Shown here one piece after another: positions 36,101 through 39,020 of a stretch of DNA of 39,020 nt. The notes beneath the pieces were generated by a model. It had not been told where the DNA came from and made no database searches. It worked only from the letters and a program-made list of their open reading frames with translations. Position 1 is the stretch's first letter, and each line of letters starts with the position of its first letter. The stretch is from NCBI GenBank assembly GCA_016212885.1, contig JACRDO010000057.1, forward strand, positions 1-39,020, written 5' to 3'. The position numbers and the translations under genes are program-made. The stretch is from Elusimicrobiota bacterium. Lineage in GTDB: Bacteria; Elusimicrobiota; Elusimicrobia; UBA1565.

Positions 36101-39020
36101 GATGCTCGAGCCCGGGCCTTGACTCACAGCGAACAGCAGCTTCGGCGTTCCGGTCTGCAGGGACATATCGATCGTGGTCGGCGGCGACGTAAAAACAAGC
36201 ACGTTGCTGGCGATCTTGACCACGAATCCGGAGGAGGTCGCTTTGATGGAGTAGGCTCCCGTCGTGAGGGAAAGCGAATACGCCCCGTTGACGTCCGTCG
36301 TGGCGGAGGCCGCCACGGCCTGGGACTGGATCGCCTCCACCAGGGCGCCGGCCATGGGGCTCGAGTCCTGCTGCCTGCGGATGATCCCGGAGACCGTTCC
36401 CGTCGGGCTGGCCTGGAGGCCGTCCGCTCCGTTGAGCGCGGAGCCGCCCATGAACTTGACCGGCGCCGTGGAGTCGGTCGCAAGCCATATGTCGCCGTTC
36501 GCGTTGACCGCTATGCCTTCGCCTTCTCTTGCGCCAAGCATGGTCTGCGCGCTCACCAAGCTGCCGTTGTTCTGGTATTCCCAGACCGCCAGCTTTTTGT
36601 TCTGCGTATCCCCCGCGATGCGGCCCACCATGAGGAGGTTCCCCGTGGGGCGTACCGCGAGCCCTTGGACAAACTCGTCGTCCATGAAGGCGTTGTCATG
36701 CCAGAATGTCTCGAACATCAGGGCGCCGTTGGTGTCGAACTTAAGCAGCGCCAGATCCGTGTTCCCCATGGTGTTTATCTTCGTGTAGGCGGCATAGATG
36801 CCGCTGGCGGTCAGAGCCAGCTTTCCGATGGAATCATTTATATCCACCACATAATCCGGACGGGTGAACGGCCCCCCCAGGCGGCCGGTGCCCGTATTGT
36901 TGTACGAGCTCAAGACCAGGCTGTACTTGGCCGGGCTCGCGTTGGCCGGATTGGAGGAGAGCCCGAGCACCCAGAGGTTGCCCACGCTATCCGCCTTGAC
37001 GTCGGTCCAGATCTCCACCCCATTGAGGCCGAAATAGAGGGTCGTGGGCCCGGTTAGGGTCTCCGAGGCCATGTTGTACTTCCAGAGGGCCGCGGCGAAA
37101 CTCCTGTTTCCGGGGAGTTTGTCGTTGATCGGGCCGCCGGTCTGGATCGCTCCCGCTATCCAGATGTCGCCCGTGGCCGGGTTGGTGGTGGAGCCCAGCG
37201 CGTAGGCGTTGCTGCCGTAAGCGTTGTTCACATAGGTCCGGCTTGAAATCAGGCCGCCGTTCACCCCGATCTTGTAAACGGCCATATTTTGAACGGAGCC
37301 GGCCGACGCGGTCCCGACCGCGTAGGCGTTATTGGAGGCGTCGAAGTCCAGGCTCAAGAAGCCGTTGTCCGAGGCGTCCGGCAGGGCCGTGGAGGAGAGG
37401 AATACCGCGGGGCTGAGCGAGGCGTTGAACTTCGAGAGCTGGATGATCCCGTTGACGCCGATGACCTCCCAGAGATACTGGGCGTTGTCGAAGGCGATCG
37501 CGAGGCCGCCCTGGGCCGCGCCGCCGCCGCTTTCGCTGCCGCAGGCCAGGAACATCGGATTGGGCTCGGAGCCGAGATCGGACGCGTTGCGGGTCCGCAG
37601 AAGGAAATAAGGCGAGGAGCCGTTGTATTCAGTGTGGATGTTGAAGAAATAGCTTGTCCCAGGATTGAGGCCCGAGATGGCCTGGGCCGTGCCGGCCTGG
37701 TAAGCGGTGCAGCTGCCGCAGGTGACGAAATAGATGTCGCTGCAGGAGGTCGCGGTCCCGAAGTGGAGATGGTAGTTCTGGTCCGCGGCGTTGCCGTTGG
37801 GGCCCCAGGCGGCCTCTATCGAAGTCGAGGACCGGCTCATCACGGTCACGTTCGAGACATCGAGCGCCTGCCTCGTCACCACGATGCTGGAGACCCCCAG
37901 CGAGAATTGCGTCTGAAGGTTGCCGCTCATGTCCGCGGCGCTGGAGACGATGACGTAGGGGCCGGTTGCGGAGTCGACCCCGAATACCGTGTTCAGCATC
38001 CAGCCAGTCGTTCCCACAGCCAACAGCCATGTCGGAATCGGCGTGTATGCGCTGCCGTTCCAATATTGCCAGTCCGGCCGCCGGATGGAGACCCCGACTT
38101 TCTGGACCCCGTTGGCCGCCGCGGCCGTCCCCGAGATCGTCAGCAGGGAGGTGAGCGTGGAGCCATGGGCCGGAGCCGTGATGGCGGAGGTCGGCGGGCC
38201 CGCGGGAGTGAACCGGATGACCCTCGCGTCGTCGCCGGACTCGAGGTTTCCCGCGCGCGAGAAGCCGGCCGCGTAGAGGCCGCCGGCGCCGTCGAGCGCG
38301 CTGCCCAGGGCCTCGTCCATGGCCGAGGCATGGTAGACCTGCGTGGACTGGACCACCAGGCTCGGGTCGTAGCGGACCGCCACCCAGTCGTCCCCGTACC
38401 CGCTTCCGCCGTCGTATGTCCCCACCACGAACACGTTGCCGGATTTGTCCACCTGGACTTCCGAGCCGGAGTTGCCCGAAGTATACGTGTGCGTGGTGAT
38501 CTGAGTCAGGACCGAGTTGTACTTGATCGTGAGAATGCCGTGATAGGGAGACTCGGCCGAGCCTGTGACGTATACGCTTCCGCTGTTCTTGTCCACCGCG
38601 ACGCCCATGTCCGGCCACTCGGCCACCAGCCTGGGGACTCCGGCGCTGTAGATCCTCAGGTTCAGAGGATTGAGGTTGTAATCGAACTGGGCCGTCAGGA
38701 ACCGCGTGGCCCCGGAGAGCAGGCTTCTGCCCGTCACGTAGAGGTTGCCGTTGGCCGCGGCCACGGCCAAGGCCTCCTCGCTCGCCCCGCCGCCCGAGGT
38801 GAACACCGCGGAGTTCATCCCAACCAGGTTGGGGTGGTACTTGACCACGCGGAAGTTATAGAGGCCGCCCGCGACCTTGGTCGAGCCGGCGACGTAGACA
38901 TTGCCCGACTCATCAAGGGCGATGCCCCGATTGCTTGCGTCGCCCGGCAGTACGGCTGAGGACTTGAAGACCAGGTTCAGGTCGTACTTGAGGGTCACGA
39001 AGGCCGAAGGATTCGGGCGC
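16151..39020 (-). CDS. Giant mosaic surface protein, at least 7,622 aa, 5' end outside window
   Basis: The frame is open to the right edge, reading RPNPSAF before the GTG at 38998, so the true start and signal peptide lie outside. Residue numbers here count from that GTG. In order: beta-propeller repeats (1-265); Ig-like and Fn3 (about 270-480); a second propeller (480-860); a carboxypeptidase-regulatory-like module (865-945); PD40/TolB-like repeats (945-1230); further propellers to about 1895. Then come prealbumin-like modules with DxNxN loops (about 1900-5480), interrupted by two LecA-like domains, a beta-strand insert, a knottin-like insert, Fn3 domains, two PPC-like domains and another propeller. 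Ig-like strands, a FlgD-like segment (about 5820-5915), regulatory-like repeats and the shared C-terminal module end in FFKMAIIKGSGL. It overlaps the PorV gene by ATGA. It is almost certainly extracellular; adhesion, glycan binding or surface armour are possible. No catalytic domain was recognised. Confidence 0.85.
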   Translation of the reverse strand, partial: RPNPSAFVTLKYDLNLVFKSSAVLPGDASNRGIALDESGNVYVAGSTKVAGGLYNFRVVKYHPNLVGMNSAVFTSGGGASEEALAVAAANGNLYVTGRSLLSGATRFLTAQFDYNLNPLNLRIYSAGVPRLVAEWPDMGVAVDKNSGSVYVTGSAESPYHGILTIKYNSVLTQITTHTYTSGNSGSEVQVDKSGNVFVVGTYDGGSGYGDDWVAVRYDPSLVVQSTQVYHASAMDEALGSALDGAGGLYAAGFSRAGNLESGDDARVIRFTPAGPPTSAITAPAHGSTLTSLLTISGTAAAANGVQKVGVSIRRPDWQYWNGSAYTPIPTWLLAVGTTGWMLNTVFGVDSATGPYVIVSSAADMSGNLQTQFSLGVSSIVVTRQALDVSNVTVMSRSSTSIEAAWGPNGNAADQNYHLHFGTATSCSDIYFVTCGSCTAYQAGTAQAISGLNPGTSYFFNIHTEYNGSSPYFLLRTRNASDLGSEPNPMFLACGSESGGGAAQGGLAIAFDNAQYLWEVIGVNGIIQLSKFNASLSPAVFLSSTALPDASDNGFLSLDFDASNNAYAVGTASAGSVQNMAVYKIGVNGGLISSRTYVNNAYGSNAYALGSTTNPATGDIWIAGAIQTGGPINDKLPGNRSFAAALWKYNMASETLTGPTTLYFGLNGVEIWTDVKADSVGNLWVLGLSSNPANASPAKYSLVLSSYNNTGTGRLGGPFTRPDYVVDINDSIGKLALTASGIYAAYTKINTMGNTDLALLKFDTNGALMFETFWHDNAFMDDEFVQGLAVRPTGNLLMVGRIAGDTQNKKLAVWEYQNNGSLVSAQTMLGAREGEGIAVNANGDIWLATDSTAPVKFMGGSALNGADGLQASPTGTVSGIIRRQQDSSPMAGALVEAIQSQAVAASATTDVNGAYSLSLTTGAYSIKATSSGFVVKIASNVLVFTSPPTTIDMSLQTGTPKLLFAVSQGPGSSIMTMDPDGKNKVVIKSAAGSIRNPVYSPDSTQIAYTADVGSGYFDIHVMGADGAGDHVVKTSNNGIPAWSVDGQWIYYSYSPAVCYSSIYRIKTDGAGDQLFLSPSIVADQEAAGLSFSRDGKTVYWASQDGCSPATYDLFRASVISGAVYSPSVFRLSNDSLMDVLFNQAVNPVDGKAVYAHMTAGGLEIFRINGDGSGAAQLTNNVVPDAGASWSPDGSKIAWVRGDNGSGAAWVMNQDGTAPVQVTSTGDVQGISWGVVHEIPRPFNYFVGSGNFTTGSRIDTNTGKNEAARFVLIDTVTVGGPFIYTTVISTPGGLSEGGESYLVKYDQYGTILSTALIPGLGGGDAIVMDGDKNLYVGYWFVRSTMDVNAIASFDKNLNFRTSIELPNVNGISAMDSDGNTIYAVCDGPNYVSVFRFDKNLYQIGSASWYIYIGFSHDGDGMSVGPDGNVYVSGHAGSIRKLAKFSPDLYTLLGERDVTSLMPNLTGLQVIGPSLFAAALDPVSGSSITLAKLDTNLNVILSTKIVGTKDLIGMKEAALRGGPEGDLYLAATVNGAGGGDYAAMRFTPALALVSSAAFGGPGADQALGLGVLDSTHVYVTGVFNLSGNMDAMTIGLNLTGSGAPPVQGAGFVGGAVFDPNKNLWAGFPSLKQIRKFTSPAPPITQQTASSATLATGDDPLFMALDSANNLWVSVRSSVKTNIGDNDRLVRYAWAGNGFAASTSATLSAGLKDVAGIALKPDTGELWAANRGGPDTPSPASVVRFYRGGTSTAPVYSDVSMSTFAAPSSIFRPSAVAFDKANNLWVSMPSSGVIRMYANTSGAISNAPSVVLNYIQKPWALAFNAKGDVFVSDTDPDSVTGSGGLWAHKNLGTASAPNLSLSAELLQGGVDLLGMVFESTQPAAGLWGSDMNQSAIIRLSTGASRPPQLYGNISGQVQYYGSRTGAYIIYYTTNTSYEQMTPAAASLGAYYLAGLPAPNTYYVVAILDGDGNGEPDGFEPTGGAYGVGFAPVYVTANSTTTGVNILLRDKAAFAGAITNNSLQAGGVLVEAWSGQPNDAAPQNMMDRWWVPSSTYTIYVDTISILYVRAFVDSNYSYTYDSGEDYAVIGPLMNLTPGTTAASGTNITIGLTAGGSVYAAGVDLSSPVLPTSVYDRPMLKLNLWTQGGGAQINSILVSMLGDAIPMNAWVTIYKDMNGDGQFQSGMDNWLGSQSFGQGSPPMAAVYFSTQPLNSAGSTFYAVLGYSGMPIGRKIGLAVENASRFGIVYGQMGAQNLYPIQSSTATVQLTLFARPPDGYYPYPYANPYASGGFETGVFISSGQNVRVTASGSWGTGAPNPPSGPDGLASLGGLGGNLKIGSLVGRIGGGQWFQLGSNFTFSRPEVGGLVLAMNDYQGQYDDDFGQAAINVELIASTITKTWTGASGFSLSASVDSNWIPAGAPLPGDNVLFKGSVSTRSCDWDLFGAELGGLSMSADYIGTVKLGGPGYLHLSVTTDVFVNGGRLSLAQNSGLSVAGRLIVSSGTLDMGAGYTNLNLGPRGILVRYGGSFLSAGSGYVNIQSQSTYERFPFIVDDGTVTFSNASGTEIRGVSSVDLSTRTSLSGFNYVRFYDSQTTSNPNPVLVLRSNAAVQWTLQNLAFGYGLTYNIDASNVAAGSTLTLRDATGERMGSPYETDPNKVLFWSPDGGGIALASGTLTYVGLGPFTIWASTNPKPDFGSTLYSSTVIANAGAFPQLSLQAPNTWYFFAWKGGTSSLSGFTPRGGFGHAGLFVSEPVQLANSDSRSNINITLADWGGSSGTVVNNSSQIGPILVQGWIGEPQVGTSARTFTYLLPGNGGYFSADAAAGTDRVLAFVDLNGNQFADEFEARSSFTVTAVSANSVRDAGAITLAGGTAMAGGSLRVASVEPIHGGIIGAQGPNAMLKLVLSPSGGSVMLSGMRVDVDGLIPGQPFYVGLVRDNGDGIFNAYMPGTAGMGDMGDQTIAMFSSMGAPAQLSSATLALWSPQTLTGSATFFITLAINNMTPPLALRIADSTCFALSQGTMDTQKLPVFSGFASVLFSVDAMTGVNYNGPNTGGVDTGRFVPQGLTVKISTAVGTWSRGSGSSFGPEGQAGTQYMGGALNEAKLGELIGRFGDWGWGSNWFRIGAGTVITAPMSGRLFLAINDIQTEYWDNSGRVFVDFQATGSTSSAIMGQISYAGTDSIIVGSTMVYAFNPNCFSSNRTVTVNYPTNTTFEFTGLCPGRYEVGGYALTNATHRGKVPGELYVNASSTASVYLDIAQGFGYISGRLDYSGFQQYGSYFVVASTMTDWEEQVVFIGSVTVAAFTSSATYVISDLPASATPYLLAAFRDVNYNQEPDGNEPIGVAGTTAPFAMADMNTVLQSSPIYVDANKTSPNINIRLNDRGAIQGIITAPGIVVNKPLKALAGHGFSGSPGFVPENLEYVRENVAYQDGGMCMMAASACSMPTQCCSGLCQNSVCQPQTSFNYTVGLLKAATDYSILVWMDSNYDDRLNPGEPFGQSPGLITVNAGGYAYTDITLQGAVPPQQVRSFQGTPVSSTTILWSWGAAPGATYYQLLDVSTGVVVSSMVLLNNTTYFETLAPNVLSAIVMSRAGNDVGLGPVSARVQPVRTLASVPSAVSVAGVWESSATLAWSANNNSAWTLFEVWRATFNDVASYGLMAGTKAATWTDYGLVPGSTYFYRVIARNSYGTPTGLSNSASVPANTLSATGGNSISGAIAYGGRQAGQIMVKAVRTSDASTVFVSSLPVFGLQNYYLRVLASPATSYYLSAYVDVNGNGLRDAGEDSSGQSLLGISGALAGQNFTISSDTVKPGAPMNLTASASLGQIALTWNPPTKNADGAALNDLAGLRIERSTTSSGPWVILSSSTLYGIAGLVPGLNSAFTDYAPMPGITNIYRVTAVDFGQNPGVPASVSILAQNGGTISGDVTYSGTASTVPYRVRLSTGPNASDGFIMESMVSPFTFTGLQPGAYYLRAFKDMNGDASQAALSEPAGTHGGINAPFPLQVYGSNRITGATVGICDRTAVMSFPASFAGMLSMNSCPASDVGPGYYTDIYAFSAGYGAGQLSPGSSIEIRMMSTSFAGRLVLIGPSGNIVADDSRPEGASLRATLLEAGVYHIIPTSFSPGMTGPYTLSFSASARLGGTVSYYGVRPGSVTVQLFNSAEASAYPMQSRSFASTGTYSFDNMPDGTYYIRAFKDVNNNYVKDMSEPSGVYGLSASSPTAIRVLNSVPSVSPANFAISDPSLGAVAGQVLHVGNSSGAFRVEIGMNKCSDCDDLDVTAFLSLQAPGSYTLPLIPTATTYVLRAYLDMNGSGRADGLEPIASSRPVIVAANSTTTVNLTVRDMGTGPSGNSSISGTLAYSGTQTGQILIGIAASERFEYIPYTLMLSNTGAFLKSGVSGNATYYIGGFVDVNGNGVPDESLGEPNGDIQDGNGEGVPFFVPLSSAVSVGTLTLQDPPNGSIMGRVSLNNMAASAGQKVIVQAWVPNNQGRYGWGQAKVPVQAGISAYNYQISFLGAATNYSLNAYIDVNGNERSDFGEPFTQFGQTFCQGMGPCYGQPVLVSSGSGVSPTTNIDFTFGQVISQNSRGLEGEASYFGNRVGSVRFRIFETPFIGEPRFTAAGNVVGPGRYSFRQDLLPAGTYYIDAFMDSDYDGVVDESFEAQGRMNSGGPVPLTGGIYLQKVYGSLRDPGAGGTVNVFSGDFSQAGGARFDGGATDLGAFIARDTNTAGGPFTYVLGASEQANGMAAMLAKYGPSGVTHATYTFYGAGDSFSGVGVSNDGYVYVIGSAKGQVTLLNSNLLKVTTLQAENSDFNGYTRCGAGASCLGLTDYYANKAMIWRVNNSLAVSAISTVSFASSYLGLNDSPKIEALGADADGNVYAFASRGPARMLAKFNASLGTLLAQKEISSVVPQQKGGAMAVDSAGNVYLAFYDFTSAAPAGKIVKFDSSLTQGATYTRSNIMTRFQAAQNVCAAPDGQVYAVWEASERGGDYLVERLDGSLTLLSSRTYDGGFNAEDIPNAVAASTMSNIVYVAGAAGNGQNPDWATLRFNMTTAGVSSGTVVLVTTLRDTVAGTLRYSGMQASTGTLRAFLFPVIAGGTSNPIRSTSTYMASTPTALGYLFNNVPMGSYQIRAFLDRNDNYMMDPGEPAGLSASDGFYFGGGSLAGQDAGICDRLQIAMGEVVSSAVSATDCASPDRGNWMANSFAGAYQRFFSFEGSRGQIVTIEMKSAFYNFLSLYDKNGGRAAFNDNGAGNGNARIQNFMLPIDGAYIIAASAFNPGVTGPFTLSLGASSVGGALGSISGALSYTGSQGGRIAMALFSSTTFNQSFFVRGLEMPGPGPYTFTDLAVGASFYLAAFVDANYNGNPDPGEDSARYSLDGIHASPLYLQRSGQVMTGIDFTIAGSSQYVANIANISGAMAYGGARTGQLIVQCWADPKFQDRPVAQMPVPTGLGPYSVSVPGGVPYFVRIFMDLNGNYALDADEPRGVYSPSGQGAEPVFTPMSGEMANIVVVLKDPFQTPSGVAAGEGWATVSPLSAAGGTVLANVTVKVFVGPSGIAPAVNPNTLPPNYGLVVVGLPQGWYPDNPNAVVVTPTNVGIRAATIDTRKVPSGGLAVEAYVTSASTPLYPGATVQFVFPNVHVPCYAYDAVFRIGTLSSATAAGMPSYGPMPLISGEPSMTLVPGAAQSFMARNGYLSLRQNQLSEVQTLDAYDACGEMAAVAAPTAVNLLGVRYSYETGQFDTVADLKISTNSPPAFLSHSATATFTVGQSSRTFYIRSAAAGDLTIKVLPNLMNAVTFYASVNVLPGNVLANVTVSTVAFVMDGSSTALITPNGDKNADQAFINFSLADPNLGWQILVASSPFMEGTVPVWQTWGYGLPAKGQYAWDGRHSPWINGGARVPSGQYYVRIEIGAGVRDDSLQVRVLAPQLNGEVFDNGSMVPLSEASIELYGTYGGQTASSFLPPEDVENAAGTVCRDNADYCRNFKLAGLAAGDYEAKFTREGYVPGSARIRLDSAGAVSSFTVVSSDLSLSTTSVGGLNIYMTRAPSLIVTPQIDTAKATELWGGIQVQNLTYTRMFYAPLHLLAGATTFDTGEQWDPSVQRFVTKYQFRFDIPPDTYTVRASLPGYDEVSMTTVLGRGAQTLALAPFAARRQISGSVWLPQTYSNVSGVFVSVNAVPISTTSGVAISSNVFEGFTSTFVAAGRSSETYVIAGLKPGVYRLSANARGFAAVSIASVAVAAVDVSTSFPAFADSATVNKIGGNVTVNGNTSNFSNLPDGSAKLKVHINAWSPGSMNYGQADVAVSSHPSSASASYVIRGLDSGTTYQVFAWLERSTASAGEFESPGGFPKLVYVEPASSGTLNFSFDASAGVIQGAVYLSSSDFSNVQLFGETVASVRPERVGQKFEDPQFFVTVEPNKTAVCGNGASTAPLGNCPVGINVASFTVRGLNTETYDITMLHRPTGKAVKQRIPVVNGSTTTVQVDLRILDIRSSTYSISGSILNQIQSPLFNTNEKIVQNAGHVALRVTASTKAWSVADLPPPVVSTASLARVVALRQEFGKVNITTTANPATDRVGFLSAAGTFTITGLTPGVYFVRTANLRECTTCEIRVPLAGQQVTITTFSVAGTSITLRDGYNVSGAISLANSMLDARTLRVSVLNKRQEVIRSTPAALGNAGTGSTANSVDYAFRGLPGKEFYSVLVEDVSDNPKYVGRPLKVPDTGLSASGLQSDLSRQDITLQRAAFIAGKVKDSNSGEQITAANANILAPNFKISATANPWVEGGYVVAPSSAQGRPIRADGAFRVGPLLPDIPYDLKLAQEMWDLAYLAQGSQNYAPVTVAGLKPGPGETRDVGVIGLNQGTSIKGRVVDAGSAATALGNIKVLAKPSFGVASDLLVQTFTSGAGEFTIWVSSAVSKQYDITLAPREGNTASTGKVYRQLDLLNHRVSTTPLTIALQELLGSVTGQVLTADGGALSYPFGDQRDFSAAAVFLQRKGVVPTGNPLGDIEAQTSVDGHFEIPGLSTGVYTMRVVSLGYSVLEATVSVSAASAYIFQGIDAPANRFAGNILTLLRGAVVTGRILLPSGSAPNDTEVGGVAATNRGFSEFVMGAVEVDPIARTVNGYSISGFKPGISYDIVILPKEGDELIFPPEGEGLRFALSEATTTKNINLTFNAGVPDCSADALLKTLGAGETQYQIKIICSGPLRNTAASDNDLDAILSVHTGSGTLLGGDRKKIEANRRQITAVYRSTVTEAGFSLKLEAYSQSVDPTTGQNYVLSRTFPFNAVHDTSHKERVSNIQGASVRLQPSDLDVSCQRDEKFRTDIPAGAIQTEDEYQRGLDPSATTQTTVEVRRIFTSTQAAACSSVGPSALYLATLKKAQAFAPEAFQAMANAPNPMSAFYDVFLPRGVRAQLRRPANLTLSYQVSAASAAMPADELMKILNIWYFKGLGATCDDGQPAKQGYCLENNGKDIDTVNKTITVAVNHYSQFVVFAATPIVTGTQPFNGDEIMAFNFPNPSDCIVHDKPLDSVVFGGGRNVSFEGTLIRYGLPPGESAELKIKVYNVAGELVREFSQGNLAGGRTYYTPWDCKNNSGRTIASGVYIGQIKWGGMNRFFKMAIIKGSGL
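21250..21545 (-). other. Internal FlgD-like segment of the large giant
   Basis: ITPNGDKNADQAFINFSL, then a GW-ILV strand, YAWDGRHSPW and VPSGQYYVRI, give the Ig-like FlgD pattern (TPNGD...WDG...G-Y-V). A matching segment sits at about 5810-6150 in the smaller giant. It marks the point from which the two giants share domain order to the C-terminus. Confidence 0.6.
23155..23525 (-). other. PPC-like domain 2
   Basis: After GICDR, the segment has RFFSFEGSRGQIVTIEM, NFLSLYDKNGG, FNDNGAGNGNARI, DGAYIIAASAFNPGVTGP and FTLSL. This is the layout of bacterial pre-peptidase C-terminal domains (jelly-roll, often calcium- or matrix-binding). It pairs with the copy at 26600-26985 and sits, like that copy, between DxNxN modules. 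Confidence 0.6.
23880..24980 (-). other. Internal beta-propeller region
   Basis: Blade-like strands recur: VSNDGYVYVIGSA, GADADGNVYAFAS, AVDSAGNVYLAFYD, AAPDGQVYAVWE and NIVYVAGAAG. It lies as an island among DxNxN modules and resembles the N-terminal propellers, which suggests internal duplication and shuffling. Confidence 0.65.
26600..26985 (-). other. PPC-like domain 1
   Basis: Following GICDR, the segment reads TDIYAFSAGYGAGQL, SSIEIRMMSTSFAGRLVLIG, VADDSRPEGASLRA, AGVYHIIPTSFSPGMTGP and YTLSFSA, the same pattern as the copy at 23155-23525. Confidence 0.55.
27270..28475 (-). other. Three Fn3-like domains flanking a DxNxN module
   Basis: Two adjacent Fn3-like domains (about 28475-27920) show PPQQVRSFQGTPVSSTTILW, ATLAWSANNNS, FEVWRA and GSTYFYRVIARNSYG. 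A third (about 27605-27270) shows APMNLTASASLGQIALTW, LAGLRIERS and NIYRVTAVD. A DxNxN module lies between them. Confidence 0.75.
28658..28729 (-). other. 24-residue knottin-like six-cysteine insert
   Basis: The segment has cysteines spaced C-x6-C-x5-CC-x3-C-x4-C, including CCSGLC, inside a protein otherwise very poor in cysteine. It is inserted in a prealbumin-like module just before a DxNxN loop (VWMDSNYDD). The spacing is that of inhibitor-cystine-knot peptides. Function is unknown. Confidence 0.7.
29530..29910 (-). other. LecA (PA-IL)-like domain 2
   Basis: Landmarks are GLTVKISTAVGTWSRG, a SFGPEG turn, LGELIGRFG, WFRIGAGT, SGRLFLAINDIQTEYWDNSG and a final VFVDF strand. In Pseudomonas LecA the matching loop (ND...NNSG) holds the calcium and galactose; here the Asp, Asp and Asn positions are kept as D, D and N. 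Confidence 0.6.
30960..31864 (-). other. Beta-strand insert with W-G-NW motif, like the N-terminus of the smaller giant
   Basis: It starts KTWTGASGFSLSASVDSNW followed by P-x-x-x-D-x-V-x-F, then short repeated strands (LGGLSMSADYIGTVKLG, GRLSLAQNSGLSVAGRLIV, SSGTLDMG). The same motif opens the smaller giant and recurs there before its beta repeats, so the two giants share this element in different positions. Confidence 0.6.
31864..32217 (-). other. LecA (PA-IL)-like domain 1
   Basis: Landmarks are QNVRVTASGSWGTG, a SGPDG turn, IGSLVGRIGGG, WFQLGSNFTF, LVLAMNDYQGQYDDDFG and a final AINVEL strand. The calcium-loop positions read D, D and D, so metal binding is plausible. Confidence 0.6.
33310..39020 (-). 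other. N-terminal beta-propeller region of the large giant
   Basis: Propeller-like blades of the form (D)xxGNxYVxGxx recur throughout: DESGNVYVAGST, AAANGNLYVTGRS, DKSGNVFVVGTY, VGPDGNVYVSGHAG, DSTHVYVTGVFN and DKANNLWVSMPSS. Ig-like and Fn3-like domains (about 38200-37560) and a regulatory-like module (about 36400-36165) interrupt the series. The first blade is cut by the window edge. Confidence 0.7.
35310..36165 (-). other. PD40/TolB-like repeats
   Basis: Repeats of the PD40 type are visible: IMTMDPDGKNK, PVYSPDSTQIAYTAD, AWSVDGQWIYYSYS, LSFSRDGKTVYWAS, ASWSPDGSKIAWVRG and VMNQDGTAPVQVT. This is the TolB/WD40-like blade pattern, here in a surface protein and not in a TolB protein. Confidence 0.8.

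Noticed and set aside
38996-38998. GTG as the true start of the large giant
   Set aside because: The frame stays open upstream to the window edge (reading RPNPSAF), the GTG encodes a Val inside a propeller strand, and there is no signal peptide or ribosome-binding site.
16151-39020. Tandem repeats of the giant as CRISPR or DNA-level satellite
   Set aside because: The repeats are conserved at protein level with divergent DNA and variable spacing; no identical short DNA repeats with regular spacers were seen.

Overview
The window is a GC-rich bacterial segment in which every gene I can support lies on the minus strand. It reads as one tightly packed cluster for cell-surface or secreted proteins of a diderm (outer-membrane) bacterium. 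The combination of PorV/PorQ-like barrels, giant Ser/Thr/Ala/Gly-rich mosaic proteins and FlgD-like C-terminal domains ending in FKMA(I/L)IK recalls uncultured Elusimicrobiota and related lineages. That taxonomic guess is inference from style, not from a marker gene. No rRNA, tRNA, CRISPR array or transposase gene was seen.

In transcription order (right to left) the layout is: a giant mosaic protein of at least 7,622 residues, open at the right edge (16151-39020); a PorV/PorQ-like barrel (15198-16154); a 185-bp gap with a candidate promoter and a stem-loop; a FecR-domain protein (13456-15012); an unrecognised outer-membrane barrel (12245-13459); an 89-bp gap almost filled by a perfect 26-nt inverted repeat; a stand-alone cyclic-nucleotide-binding-domain protein (11700-12155); a second giant protein of 3,533 residues (1106-11707); a second PorV/PorQ-like barrel (144-1109); and the first 14 codons of another exported protein (1-43). 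No gene-free stretch exceeds 185 bases.

The cluster contains the same module twice: a giant surface protein whose stop codon overlaps the start of a PorV-like gene by ATGA. The C-terminal parts of the two giants are clearly related to each other, as are the two PorV proteins. By analogy with the type IX system, where PorV receives the substrate's C-terminal domain at the outer membrane, each PorV-like protein could be the dedicated partner of the giant encoded just before it. FecR, the extra barrel and the cNBD protein sit between the modules and are joined to neighbours by GTGA or ATGAGTAA overlaps (except at the inverted repeat), so they may have assembly, sensing or regulatory roles.

The large giant is the most unusual object. 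It carries several beta-propellers, TolB-like PD40 repeats, Fn3 domains, two LecA (PA-IL)-like domains, two PPC-like domains, about 16 prealbumin-like modules each with a DxNxNxxxDxxEP loop, a 24-residue six-cysteine knottin-like insert, and many carboxypeptidase-regulatory-like modules before the terminal FlgD-like domain. The smaller giant begins with a signal peptide, a glycine-rich segment and about nine copies of a 73-80-residue beta repeat.
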